A DNA stretch of 64,000 bases. Origin: Caballeronia fortuita (lineage in GTDB: Bacteria; Pseudomonadota; Gammaproteobacteria; Burkholderiales; Burkholderiaceae). A model generated the notes under the pieces. It was not told the origin of the DNA. It was given only the letters and a program-made list of their open reading frames with translations, and did not search any database. Position 1 is the stretch's first letter, and every line of letters starts with the position of its first letter. This document shows positions 19,498 through 28,262 of the stretch, one piece after another. Location: contig NZ_FCNX02000007.1 in the NCBI RefSeq assembly GCF_001544835.2, forward strand, positions 1-64,000. Direction: 5' to 3'. Made by a program: the position numbers and the translations under genes.

Positions 19498-20580
19498 TTA
19501 AGCGCTTTCGCGCTCGAATTCCTTCATGTAATCGACGAGGGCTTTCACGCCCTCGATCGGCACCGCGTTGTAGATCGATGCCCGCATGCCGCCGACGGAC
19601 TTGTGGCCCTTCAGTTGCAACAGCCCGCGCGCCTTCGCGCCGGCCAGAAAATCGGTATTGCGCGATTCGTCGGCGAGGAAGAACGGCACGTTCATGCGCG
19701 AACGGTTCTGACGCTCGACCTTGTTGACGTAGAAACCGCTGGAATCGATGGTGTCGTAAAGCAGCTTCGCCTTCTCGACGTTGCGCTTCTCGATTGCGTC
19801 GAGACCGCCCTGCTTCTTCAGCCACTTGAAGACGAGCCCGGCGATGTAGATCGCGTACGTGGGCGGCGTGTTGTACATCGAGTTGTTCTCGGCGACCGTC
19901 TTCCACTCGAACGCCGACGGGCAAATGGGCAGCGCGCGGTCGAGCAGATCTTCGCGCACGATCACGACCGTCACGCCCGCCATGCCGATGTTCTTCTGCG
20001 CGCCGCCGAAGAGCACGCCGTATTTGGCGATATCCATCGGGCGCGACAGGATATGCGACGATGCATCCGCGACGAGCGGGATGTCGCCGAGATCGGGAAT
20101 CTCGAAGGCTTCGACGCCGTCGATGGTCTCGTTGCTGCACAGATGCACGTAAGCCGGATCGTCCGAGAGCTTCCACTCGTCGAAGCCCGGCACGCGTGTG
20201 AAGCCGGCTTCGGTCTTGCCGCTTGCCGCGAGATGCGGCGTGCCGTACTTCTGCGCTTCCTTGAACGATTTCGTCGACCATGAACCGGTCACGACGAAGT
20301 CGGCGGTCTGCTTCGCGCCGAGCAGATTCATCGGCACGATGGCGTTTTCGCCGATGCCGCCGCCCTGCAGAAACAGAATACGATGCGATGCCGGGACGTT
20401 GAGGAGGTCGCGCAGATCGGTGAGCGCCGCTTCGTGAATCGACATGAACTCCGCGCCGCGGTGGCTCATTTCCATCACGCTCATCCCGCTGCCTTGCCAG
20501 TCGAGCATTTCATCGGCTGCTTGCCTCAGGACTTCTTCTGGCATGGCGGCTGGGCCGGCGGAGAAATTGAACACGCGCAT
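19498..20580 (-). CDS. serC: Phosphoserine aminotransferase
   Basis: 360 aa PLP enzyme from ATG 20580 ([18 protein letters not shown]). It converts 3-phosphohydroxypyruvate to phosphoserine and also serves pyridoxine synthesis. The PLP lysine is in [18 protein letters not shown] and the final [12 protein letters not shown] are diagnostic. It is first of the serC-pheA-tyrA-aroA-cmk series, as in many proteobacteria. Confidence 0.95.
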   Translation of the reverse strand: MRVFNFSAGPAAMPEEVLRQAADEMLDWQGSGMSVMEMSHRGAEFMSIHEAALTDLRDLLNVPASHRILFLQGGGIGENAIVPMNLLGAKQTADFVVTGSWSTKSFKEAQKYGTPHLAASGKTEAGFTRVPGFDEWKLSDDPAYVHLCSNETIDGVEAFEIPDLGDIPLVADASSHILSRPMDIAKYGVLFGGAQKNIGMAGVTVVIVREDLLDRALPICPSAFEWKTVAENNSMYNTPPTYAIYIAGLVFKWLKKQGGLDAIEKRNVEKAKLLYDTIDSSGFYVNKVERQNRSRMNVPFFLADESRNTDFLAGAKARGLLQLKGHKSVGGMRASIYNAVPIEGVKALVDYMKEFERESA

Positions 20581-20725
20581 CTGGAGATCCCGGAATTCCG
20601 ACTGGGCAGGCGCGGATCGACGGCCGATGCAACGAACGCCGTGTTTCTCGTGCCCGAAAAAGAAATGGCTGCTTGCGCTCACGCGCAAACAGCCATTATC
20701 GCACTGTCCTGAAAACCCGCCAATG

Positions 20726-20746
20726 CGCGAGGCGGCAAGCCTCGCG
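20726..20746 (-). terminator. Hairpin after the DUF2059 gene
   Basis: CGCGAGGC and GCCTCGCG form an 8-bp perfect stem with a 5-nt loop, 30 bp beyond the DUF2059 stop. There is no real T-run next to it, so it is at best a weak terminator or an mRNA-end stabiliser. Confidence 0.4.
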
Positions 20747-20775
20747 TGGACGGAATTGTCAGGCAGTCGCCGAAC

Positions 20776-21390
20776 TTACTTCGCGCTCGGCTTGACGCTC
20801 GCCACTTCCTGATCGGCTTGCGTGCGCGTCGCCTTGATGGCTTGCGGCATGTACTTTTGCATCAGGCCGTTCACGACGTCGCGGCCAACCTGGTCCTGAA
20901 CCTGGATGAACTTGCGGCCCGTCGTGCTCTTGTAGAAGTTGGTCAGGTCCTTGATCTCGTCGGTCGAGTAGTACTTCGCGTACGCGTCGTACTGAGCCTG
21001 CATCGCGTCCTTGCGGAACGCGTCGGTCGCGAAGACCTGGCCAGCGGAATCGACGAGCTTCGGCACTGCGTTCTTTTGCAGCGACGGCACGGCGGCTTGC
21101 TTCTGCTTGTCGTTCATCGTCTTGTTCTCGGACAGCGCGTCCGAGAGGATCGCCGGCACGAGTTGCTTCGATTGCATCTGCGCGCTGTTGCCGATCGCGC
21201 CGACCAGCTTCTGAGCGTCGATCGCGTCGAGCAGGTCCTTGATCGCGGCTTGCTTGGCCGGATCAACCGGTGCTGCTGCGGCCGCCGGTGCGGCCGACTG
21301 TGCGGGCGCCTGATTCTGAAGCGACTGAGCCATCGCGAAAGTCGGCACGAAAGCGGCCAGCAACATCCACTGCTTGAAACGTCCTTGCAT
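20776..21390 (-). CDS. DUF2059 secreted protein
   Basis: 204 aa from the second of two tandem ATGs, which has the better spacing from GGGAG (5 nt); the first ATG at 21393 is only 2 nt from it. Residues 1-22 form a signal peptide ending FAMAQ. After an Ala/Pro-rich linker comes the all-helical DUF2059 domain, with the pattern DEIKDLTNFYKSTTGRKF near the end. It is exported. Its function is unknown. In Burkholderiaceae it commonly follows gyrA, as here. Confidence 0.82.
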   Translation of the reverse strand: MQGRFKQWMLLAAFVPTFAMAQSLQNQAPAQSAAPAAAAAPVDPAKQAAIKDLLDAIDAQKLVGAIGNSAQMQSKQLVPAILSDALSENKTMNDKQKQAAVPSLQKNAVPKLVDSAGQVFATDAFRKDAMQAQYDAYAKYYSTDEIKDLTNFYKSTTGRKFIQVQDQVGRDVVNGLMQKYMPQAIKATRTQADQEVASVKPSAK

Positions 21391-21539
21391 CATTACTCCC
21401 TGTAAAAAATATCCAGTTCAGCACTGGCGACGAGCCTTGCCGGTGTTTCCGATGCCGGCACCGGCTCATGTCACGTCGCGCAGCTTAACTAATCCGAGCT
21501 TTCAAAAGCGATAACAAGAGACCTTCGACACAAAAAATA

Positions 21540-24185
21540 TCAGGCGTCCTGTCCGCCTTCATCGTTTTGCGCGTCTTCGGGTTTGGCCGCCGCGTCTTCC
21601 GGGCCGGCGTCTGCTTCGAGTTCGGCCTCGGCTTCCGCCTCGGCGATATGCTGCAGTCCCGACAACTTCGTTCCCTCGTCAAGGCTGATGAGTGTAACAC
21701 CTTGAGTTGCGCGGCCCATTTCGCGGATTTCCGAGACGCGCGTGCGGATAAGCACGCCCGAAGTCGTGATCAGCATGATCTCGCTTTCCGGCTCGACGAG
21801 CGTCGCCGCGACGACGCGGCCATTACGCTCCGACGTCTGGATCGCGATCATACCCTTCGTGCCGCGGCCGTGACGCGTGTACTCGTTGATCGGCGTGCGC
21901 TTGCCGAAGCCGTTCTCGGTCGCCGTCAGCACCGACTGGTTCTCGCCGCCCGCGACCAGCATCGCGATGACCTGCTGCCCGTCTTCGAGTTGCATGCCGC
22001 GCACGCCGCGCGCCTCGCGGCCCATCGCGCGCACGTCGTTCTCGTCGAAACGCACGGCCTTGCCCGCGTCGGAGAACAGCATGACGTCGTGCTCGCCGTC
22101 GGTGATCGCCGCGCCGATGAGATAGTCGCCATCATCCAGACCCACCGCGATGATGCCCTTCTTCATCGGACGGCTGAACGCCTCGAGCGGCGTCTTCTTG
22201 ACAGTGCCGAGCGCGGTCGTCATGAACACGTACTTGTCCGCCGAAAACTCCTTGATCGGCAGAACGACGTTGATCTTCTCGCCGTCCTGCAGCGGGAACA
22301 TGTTGACGATCGGGCGGCCACGCGAATTGCGCGAGCCCTGCGGCACTTCGTACACCTTGATCCAGTAGACGCGGCCACGGTTCGAGAAGCACAGCATGTG
22401 ATCGTGCGTGTTCGCGATGAAGAGCGTGTCGATCCAGTCGTCTTCCTTCATCTGCGTCGCCTGCTTGCCGCGCCCGCCGCGCTTCTGCGCGCGATATTCG
22501 GAGAGCGGCTGCGACTTCACGTAGCCCGAGTGCGACATGGTGACGACCATGTCCGTCGGCGTGATGAGGTCTTCGGTGTTCAGCTCCGTCGCATTCATCT
22601 CGATGCGCGAGCGGCGGTCGTCGCCGAACTCGGCGCGAATCTGGCCCAGCTCTTCGACGATGATCTGGCGAATCCGCTCCGGCCGCGCGAGGATGTCGAG
22701 CAGATCGGCGATCTGCGCCATCACTTCGCGATACTCGCCGACGATCTTGTCCTGCTCGAGACCGGTCAGGCGTTGCAGACGCATTTGCAGGATTTCCTGC
22801 GCCTGGACGTCGGACAGCTTGTAAAGCCCGTCTTCCTGCAGCCCGTACGCCGGGTTCAGCCCTTCCGGACGATACGCCGCGCGCCCGCCCGAAGCCTCGG
22901 TCTCGGTGCGCGTGAGCATTTCGCGCACGAGCGACGAGTCCCACGGACGCGCCATCAGTTCCTGCTTGGCGATCGGCGGCGTCGGCGCGGCCTTGATGAT
23001 CGCGATGAATTCGTCGATGTTCGCGAGCGCCACCGCGAGACCTTCGAGCACGTGCCCGCGATCGCGCGCCTTGCGCAGCTCGTATACAGTGCGCCGCGTC
23101 AGCACTTCCCGTCGATGCGACAGGAAGCATTCGAGCATTTCCTTCAGGTTCAGCAGCTTCGGCTGGCCGTCGACGAGCGCGACCAGGTTCATGCCGAACG
23201 TATCCTGCAGTTGCGTCTGCTTGTACAGGTTGTTCAGGATGACTTCGGGCACTTCGCCGCGCTTCAGCTCGATCACGACGCGCATGCCCGACTTATCGGA
23301 CTCGTCGCGGATATCGGAAATGCCTTCGAGCTTCTTCTCGTTGACGAGTTCGGCGATGCGCTCGAGCAGCGTGCGCTTGTTCACCTGATACGGAATTTCG
23401 TCGACGATGATGGCCTGACGCTGGCCGCGATCGATCTCCTCGAAGTGCGTGGCCGCGCGCATCACGACGCGCCCGCGCCCCGTGCGATAGCCGTCGCGCA
23501 CGCCCGCGACGCCGTAGATGATGCCGGCCGTCGGGAAGTCCGGCGCCGGCACGATCTCGATGAGTTCGTCGACGGTGGCTTCGGGCGTGTTCAGCAGATG
23601 CAGGCAGGCGTCGACGATTTCGCGCAAGTTGTGCGGCGGAATATTGGTCGCCATGCCGACCGCGATGCCGGCCGAGCCATTGATCAGCAGATTGGGAATG
23701 CGTGCCGGCAGAACGAGCGGCTCGTTTTCGCTGCCGTCGTAGTTCGGACCGAAGTCGACGGTTTCCTTGTCGATGTCCGCCAGCAGTTCGTGACCGATCT
23801 TCGCCATGCGGATTTCGGTGTAACGCATCGCGGCGGCGTTGTCGCCGTCGACCGAACCGAAGTTGCCCTGGCCGTCGACCAGCATGTAGCGCAGCGAGAA
23901 CGGCTGCGCCATGCGGACGATCGTCTCGTAGACGGACGCGTCGCCGTGAGGATGGTATTTACCGATGACGTCGCCGACGATACGCGCCGACTTCTTGTAC
24001 GCGCGGTTCCAGTCGTTGTTAAGCTCGTGCATCGAGTAGAGCGCCCGACGATGCACAGGCTTCAGGCCATCGCGGACATCGGGAAGCGCGCGCCCGACGA
24101 TCACGCTCATCGCGTAATCGAGATACGAACGGCGCATTTCCTCCTCGAGGGAGATTGGCAGAGTCTCTTTGGCGAATTGATCCAT
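21540..24185 (-). CDS. gyrA: DNA gyrase subunit A
   Basis: 881 aa from ATG 24185 ([17 protein letters not shown]); residue numbers coincide with E. coli. The breakage-reunion domain carries Tyr122 in AAMRYTE. The C-terminal beta-pinwheel includes the GyrA box QKRGGRG. The end is an acidic Glu/Asp/Ala-rich tail. The quinolone-determining region reads [15 protein letters not shown], giving Ala83, Ser84 and Glu87 where E. coli has Ser83, Ala84 and Asp87. The gene is followed by DUF2059 and serC on the same strand. Confidence 0.97.
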   Translation of the reverse strand: MDQFAKETLPISLEEEMRRSYLDYAMSVIVGRALPDVRDGLKPVHRRALYSMHELNNDWNRAYKKSARIVGDVIGKYHPHGDASVYETIVRMAQPFSLRYMLVDGQGNFGSVDGDNAAAMRYTEIRMAKIGHELLADIDKETVDFGPNYDGSENEPLVLPARIPNLLINGSAGIAVGMATNIPPHNLREIVDACLHLLNTPEATVDELIEIVPAPDFPTAGIIYGVAGVRDGYRTGRGRVVMRAATHFEEIDRGQRQAIIVDEIPYQVNKRTLLERIAELVNEKKLEGISDIRDESDKSGMRVVIELKRGEVPEVILNNLYKQTQLQDTFGMNLVALVDGQPKLLNLKEMLECFLSHRREVLTRRTVYELRKARDRGHVLEGLAVALANIDEFIAIIKAAPTPPIAKQELMARPWDSSLVREMLTRTETEASGGRAAYRPEGLNPAYGLQEDGLYKLSDVQAQEILQMRLQRLTGLEQDKIVGEYREVMAQIADLLDILARPERIRQIIVEELGQIRAEFGDDRRSRIEMNATELNTEDLITPTDMVVTMSHSGYVKSQPLSEYRAQKRGGRGKQATQMKEDDWIDTLFIANTHDHMLCFSNRGRVYWIKVYEVPQGSRNSRGRPIVNMFPLQDGEKINVVLPIKEFSADKYVFMTTALGTVKKTPLEAFSRPMKKGIIAVGLDDGDYLIGAAITDGEHDVMLFSDAGKAVRFDENDVRAMGREARGVRGMQLEDGQQVIAMLVAGGENQSVLTATENGFGKRTPINEYTRHGRGTKGMIAIQTSERNGRVVAATLVEPESEIMLITTSGVLIRTRVSEIREMGRATQGVTLISLDEGTKLSGLQHIAEAEAEAELEADAGPEDAAAKPEDAQNDEGGQDA

Positions 24186-24879
24186 TATCCGTGTCTTGAA
24201 CTTTGCAGCGGCGACACGGCAGTGCGCGCGGCGATGTCGCGAAACCCGTCCGCTTTCCGCGCGACGAGCGCCGGCGTGGCGCGTAGCCGACGTACGCTGC
24301 GCGCCGCGTGTGCAGCGCATGCTTGTTATGCGTGCGAACGCAGCGCATCGAAAGATTCTACCATGCGCGACATTCGCGCCCGGCGCATCACTGTATACAT
24401 ACAGTGTGTCCCGGGAAGCGGCACCGGAATGCGCACGCCGAATTCGCAATGCGCAACGCAGTACCAATTACTTACAAAAACCGGGGAACGTATTCCGTCA
24501 ATTCGTCATCGCGCTGGGCTATCATGCCGCCTCGCCGTTGCGCCAATCGAAAAGCACGCGCGATGAAAATATGCAGGAAACCGCTTTCGGGCACGTAATG
24601 TGCGCACGTTTCGCGCCTTCCTTAGCCTCGACTGCCTCCTGTCCCCTTCTTGTTGCGCATGCACCACATAAGGTTGCGGGCGCAGAGCGTGCGGGGATAT
24701 TTTTATCGTTGCAAGGGAACGATATGGCAAAATGCCAACGCACAAACTTAGACACTGCTCGAAGTCTATACAAAGCGTTTTGTTCCGTAGGGAATGTTAT
24801 ACTTCGAGCAATGTATGACTCGTCTTCGTCTACAGGCTCGCAGTAAACCTGCGGTAATCTCAATTTCGAGAGGAGAAAT
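24186..24879. other. 694-bp spacer between divergent gyrA and ompA-family gene
   Basis: No convincing gene is present. It must hold both divergent promoters. For the ompA-family gene a TATACT -10 box lies at 24798-24803, giving a leader of about 70 nt. An 8-bp-armed inverted repeat is at 24389-24406. The part from about 24,400 on is less GC-rich than the genes beside it. Open frames here have no homology that I recognise. Confidence 0.6.
24389..24406. promoter_or_regulatory. Inverted repeat CACTGTAT-AC-ATACAGTG
   Basis: Perfect 8-bp arms around a 2-nt centre, about 200 bp upstream of gyrA. It resembles a LexA box but the gap between CTGT and ACAG is 6 nt, not 8, so LexA is unlikely. It is probably the site of another dimeric regulator. 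Confidence 0.35.
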
Positions 24880-25542
24880 ATGAATAAACTTTCAAAGCTC
24901 GCGTTCATTGCAGCTACCGCAGTTATGGCTGCATCGGCCTCGGCACAATCGGTGCCGGCCTCGCGACAAGCCGTGAACGACAACTGGGTGAACGGTACGG
25001 GCGAGTACGTGTGGATGAACGGCACGAACGAACTGTGCTGGCGCGATGCATTCTGGACGCCGGCTACGGCAAACGCGAAGTGCGATGGCGCATTGGTCGC
25101 GCAAGCACCGACGCCGCCGGCACCGGTCGCTCCGCCGCCCCCGGTCATCCAGTCGCAGAAGGTCACCTATCAGGCTGACGCTCTGTTCGACTTCGACAAG
25201 GCAGTCCTGAAGCCGGCTGGTAAGGAAAAGCTTGACGATCTGGCATCGAAGATCGGCGCGCTGAACCTCGAAGTCGTGGTTGCAACGGGTTACACGGACC
25301 GCATCGGTTCGGACAAGTACAACGATCGTCTGTCGCTGCGCCGTGCGCAAGCTGTGAAGGCTTACCTGGTCAGCAAGGGCATCGAAGCCAACCGTATCTA
25401 CACGGAAGGCAAGGGCAAGCGCGACCCGGTCACGAAGGGTACGTGCCAACAGAAGAACCGCAAGCAACTCATCGCCTGCCTCGCACCGGATCGTCGCGTG
25501 GAAGTCGAAGTCGTCGGCACGACGCGTCAGCCGCAGCAGTAA
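24880..25542 (+). CDS. OmpA-family outer membrane protein
   Basis: 220 aa with an AGGAG site 5 nt before the ATG. Residues 1-22 form a signal peptide (ASASAQ). A region of about 65 residues with two Cys (ELCWRDAFWTPATANAKC) is followed by a Pro-rich linker and the peptidoglycan-binding OmpA C-terminal domain (ADALFDFDKAVLKPAGKEKL; ATGYTDRIGSDKYNDRLSLRRAQAV). There is no beta-barrel domain of normal size, so it is probably anchored to murein and exposed in the periplasm. The strong ribosome site and the terminator suit an abundant protein. Confidence 0.9.
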   Translation: MNKLSKLAFIAATAVMAASASAQSVPASRQAVNDNWVNGTGEYVWMNGTNELCWRDAFWTPATANAKCDGALVAQAPTPPAPVAPPPPVIQSQKVTYQADALFDFDKAVLKPAGKEKLDDLASKIGALNLEVVVATGYTDRIGSDKYNDRLSLRRAQAVKAYLVSKGIEANRIYTEGKGKRDPVTKGTCQQKNRKQLIACLAPDRRVEVEVVGTTRQPQQ

Positions 25543-25566
25543 TCGCGAGTTGGATTGCCGCAGATC

Positions 25567-25594
25567 AAACCCCCGCTTCGGCGGGGGTTTTTTT
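25567..25594 (+). terminator. Terminator of the ompA-family gene
   Basis: CCCCCGC and GCGGGGG with a TTCG tetraloop, followed by seven T, 25 bp after the stop codon. A textbook intrinsic terminator. Confidence 0.95.
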
Positions 25595-25734
25595 ATGGCC
25601 GCCGCTTTTTGCGCTTTGGCTTAAGCAGCGGCCGCATCAGGTAGGCTTCATCTGTTCCGCTTTTTGCCCGCCCATTGCGGCGCCTATATACTCGGTTCTA
25701 ATCGATTCACGACTCAAACAAGGCACTTCCGAAC

Positions 25735-26433
25735 ATGACCAACGTCGATCCCCACGAACTGCAGAAATTCAGCGAGCTCGCGCATCGCTGGTGGGACCCG
25801 AACGCCGAGTTCAAGCCGTTGCATGAACTGAACCCGGTACGGCTCGACTGGATCGACGCGCACGCACATTTGATGAGCAAGCGCGTTCTCGACATCGGTT
25901 GCGGCGGCGGCATTCTGTCGGAGTCGATGGCCACGCGCGGCGCGAACGTGAAGGGCATCGACCTGTCGTCGAGTGCGCTCGGCGTCGCGGACCTGCATAG
26001 TCTCGAAAGCGGCGTCGAAGTCGCGTACGAGGAAATATCGGCCGAAGCGCTCGCCGCGCGCGAGCCGGGTTCGTACGATGTCGTCACCTGCATGGAAATG
26101 CTCGAGCACGTGCCGAATCCCGCGGGCACGGTCGCCGCGTGCGCCGCGCTGGTGAAGCCGGGCGGCTGGGTCTTCTTCTCCACCCTGAACCGCAACGCGA
26201 AGGCTTATCTGTTCGCGGTCATCGGCGCGGAGTACATCGCGCGCATGCTGCCGCGCGGCACGCACGATTACGCGCGCTTCATCAAGCCCTCCGAACTGGC
26301 GACGTTCGCGCGCGCTACTTCGCTTTCGCCCGTCGACATCAAGGGCATCACGTACCGGCCGATATCCCGGCACTTCGGCCTGTCGAACGACACCAGCATC
26401 AACTACATGATGGCTTGCCGCCGCGAAGCCTGA
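25735..26433 (+). CDS. ubiG: Ubiquinone biosynthesis O-methyltransferase
   Basis: 232 aa SAM-dependent methyltransferase that performs both O-methylations of ubiquinone. Class I motifs: [27 protein letters not shown] and [17 protein letters not shown]-terminal [31 protein letters not shown] is the UbiG signature. It is followed after 4 bp by the phosphatase gene, so they form one operon. Confidence 0.95.
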   Translation: MTNVDPHELQKFSELAHRWWDPNAEFKPLHELNPVRLDWIDAHAHLMSKRVLDIGCGGGILSESMATRGANVKGIDLSSSALGVADLHSLESGVEVAYEEISAEALAAREPGSYDVVTCMEMLEHVPNPAGTVAACAALVKPGGWVFFSTLNRNAKAYLFAVIGAEYIARMLPRGTHDYARFIKPSELATFARATSLSPVDIKGITYRPISRHFGLSNDTSINYMMACRREA

Positions 26434-26437
26434 CACC

Positions 26438-27202
26438 ATGACCAACGACGATCCCTTGTCCACGGGCACCATCGATACCAAGCCCCTTCCGGAAGAAACG
26501 ACTCCCCTGCCCCAGCGCCTCGCCGACGGCGACGGCCTCGGGCTGTGCCAGGCCGTGCTGTTCGACCTCGACGGCACCATCGCCGATACCGCGCCCGACC
26601 TCGTCGCGGCGGTCAACAAAATGCGGCACGACCGCGGTCTCGAGATGCGTCCGCTCGAATCGCTGCGTCCCTACGCGTCGGCGGGCGCGCGCGGTTTGCT
26701 CGGCGGGGCGTTCGAGATCGGGCCGGAGCATCACGATTTCGCGTCGATGCGCGACGAATTCCTCGCCAATTACGAAGCGGATCTGTGCATCGAGACGACG
26801 CTCTTTCCGGGCATCGCCGAGATACTGGATCAACTGGACGCACGCGGCGTGCGCTGGGGCATCGTCACGAACAAGGTGACGCGGCTTGCCGCGCCGCTCG
26901 TCGGCTTGCTGGGGCTCGACACGCGCGCCGGCTGCCTCGTCTGTGGCGACACGACGCCGCACTCGAAGCCGCACCCGGCGCCGCTCTTGCACGCGGCTGA
27001 GTTGCTGGATGTCGCGCCGGAGCGCATCGTCTATGTCGGCGACGATCTGCGCGACGTGCAGGCCGGTTTCGCGGCGGGCATGATCACCGTGGCGGCCGCC
27101 TACGGCTATTGCGGCGACGACATTCCGCCGCGCCGCTGGCACGCCAATCACGTCGTCGATTCGACGGAAGAGTTGCAGCAGTTGCTGCGCGACATCGCAT
27201 GA
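26438..27202 (+). CDS. gph: HAD phosphatase of the Gph/MupP group
   Basis: 254 aa. The HAD nucleophile motif is FDLDGTIADTAPDL (Asp, Asp); the motif II Thr is in GIVTNK; the motif III Lys is in HSKPHPAP; the acidic motif is YVGDDLRDVQAG. About 35 N-terminal residues before the domain are not conserved. Phosphoglycolate phosphatase is the usual name. In pseudomonads the gene next to ubiG is MupP, an N-acetylmuramate-6-phosphate phosphatase of the same family, so that role is a real alternative. Confidence 0.85.
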   Translation: MTNDDPLSTGTIDTKPLPEETTPLPQRLADGDGLGLCQAVLFDLDGTIADTAPDLVAAVNKMRHDRGLEMRPLESLRPYASAGARGLLGGAFEIGPEHHDFASMRDEFLANYEADLCIETTLFPGIAEILDQLDARGVRWGIVTNKVTRLAAPLVGLLGLDTRAGCLVCGDTTPHSKPHPAPLLHAAELLDVAPERIVYVGDDLRDVQAGFAAGMITVAAAYGYCGDDIPPRRWHANHVVDSTEELQQLLRDIA

Positions 27203-27262
27203 CTTGAAAGTCCCGCGATTCGCCTCATATGGCGTTTCGTGGGATAATTTCAGTTCCGCTTT

Positions 27263-27621
27263 GGGGGCGACCTGGTTTCGACAGGGGTTGTGAAGCGGTC
27301 AGGGCATACCGAGGACCCGTCACCTCGTTAATCAATGGGAAAAACGTAACTGCAAACGACGATACGTTCGCACTGGCAGCCTAAGGGCTAGCCGTCCTCT
27401 CACTAATTCGCTGACGGGTTAGGGTAGCAATACCACGAGAGGTCATATACGTCAGATAAGCTTTGGTGGCGTCACGACGCCCGAGTCGAAAATTCAGTGA
27501 ATCGCCGTAACGCAGCGTGTTCGTCCGCGTCGTTGCGGTTAAATCAAATGACAGAACTAAGTATGTAGAACTGGTCGTAGAGCGCTTCTGGACGCGGGTT
27601 CGATTCCCGCCGCCTCCACCA
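27263..27621 (+). ncRNA. ssrA: Transfer-messenger RNA
   Basis: 359 nt. The 5' GGGGGCG pairs with CGCCTCC of the 3' end before ACCA to form the acceptor stem, and GGGTTCGATTCCCGC is the T-arm. The tag frame at 27352-27384 encodes ANDDTFALAA and ends in TAA. With SmpB it rescues stalled ribosomes and marks the product for proteolysis. An intrinsic terminator follows. Confidence 0.97.
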
Positions 27622-27635
27622 AAACACCCCGCTAG

Positions 27636-27667
27636 AACCCGCGATCGCGCAAGCGTCGCGGGTTTTT
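27636..27667 (+). terminator. Terminator after ssrA
   Basis: CCCGCGA and TCGCGGG arms with an 11-nt loop, followed by TTTTTCTTTTT, 15 bp after the tmRNA 3' end. Confidence 0.85.
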
Positions 27668-27687
27668 CTTTTTCCGTGCGACGGACG

Positions 27688-27713
27688 AAAAAAAGCCCCG
27701 CACGAGGCGGGGC
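27688..27713 (-). terminator. Leftward terminator facing ssrA
   Basis: GCCCCGC and GCGGGGC with a 5-nt loop. On the reverse strand it is followed by seven T. It lies about 155 bp beyond the stop of the small secreted protein gene, so it ends that transcript or a separate small RNA. Confidence 0.88.
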
Positions 27714-27800
27714 AAACATCCTTGAGAGACGTAGCAAGGACAGAGACAACCTTTGCTACGCCCAAGAGAATATGCGGCTACGCGATCCCTTCGTATCAGC
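27714..27800 (-). ncRNA. Candidate small RNA or long 3'UTR
   Basis: Between the small secreted protein and the leftward terminator lies a stable imperfect hairpin: CGTAGCAAGG (27730-27739) pairs with CCTTTGCTACG (27750-27760) with one bulge, and outer CTTG/CAAG pairs extend it. A perfect TTGACA reads leftward at 27829-27824, but I see no good -10 at the right distance. It may be a separate sRNA of about 100 nt or processed from the 3'UTR. Confidence 0.3.
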
Positions 27801-27867
27801 GTGGTCCTAATGATGTTGCCGAGTGTCAAGAAACAGGGAATCGGCCGATCCGCGCGCCGGCGCTCGC

Positions 27868-28140
27868 TCAGTTCGATCCGTCCTTCGGGCACTTGAGATT
27901 GCAGCCGTTGGGATCGCCATCGTCGCCGCGACGGCGCATCGCCGACTTCTTGTCGCTCTGAAATTTGTCCGACGGCGCCGAGGCCGCGAACTGCATCTGC
28001 GGATGCTCGTTGAAACGGAACTGGTCTTGCAGGACGCCGCCCGGCATGCCCGGCGAATTCTGAGCGAAGGCGACAGGAACCAGATAGACAGCGCCAGCGA
28101 TGAGCGCGGCGGAGGAACAAGCAAGCAACGAGAGTTTCAT
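27868..28140 (-). CDS. Small secreted protein, unknown function
   Basis: 90 aa. Residues 1-26 form a signal peptide (ending VAFAQ). The mature part is short and polar (GVLQDQFRFNEHPQMQF), with a basic RRRGD patch and two Cys in NGCNLKCPKDG. I do not recognise the family. No clear ribosome site precedes the ATG at 28140. It is downstream of the fds regulator on the same strand with 120 bp between. It is exported if real. Confidence 0.6.
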   Translation of the reverse strand: MKLSLLACSSAALIAGAVYLVPVAFAQNSPGMPGGVLQDQFRFNEHPQMQFAASAPSDKFQSDKKSAMRRRGDDGDPNGCNLKCPKDGSN

Positions 28141-28262
28141 GGCGGTATATCGCGCGAAAACGCGCCTGGTGCAGTGATGTCGTCAGCAAAGCGTTAGGTT
28201 ATCCCAATTCGCCGTCGATGGCAGTTTTACGCTCGCCCCGCGCTTTACCGCGTATTTCTGTT

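Noticed and set aside
18389..20281. 630-aa frame that seems to fuse a novel N-terminal domain to PheA
   Set aside because: The upstream part is out-of-frame serC sequence; the true pheA start is the ATG at 19471.
24389..24406. SOS (LexA) box
   Set aside because: The gap between CTGT and ACAG is 6 bp; LexA sites of this class need 8.
21567..24566. 999-codon open frame on the plus strand opposite gyrA
   Set aside because: It is an antisense frame kept open by GC-rich third positions; the product is Arg/His/Asp-rich with no domain, and gyrA on the other strand is certain.
27263..27621. Small coding genes within the tmRNA region
   Set aside because: The frames there (for example 27381-27749 on the minus strand) are shadows; the acceptor stem, tag and T-arm define ssrA.
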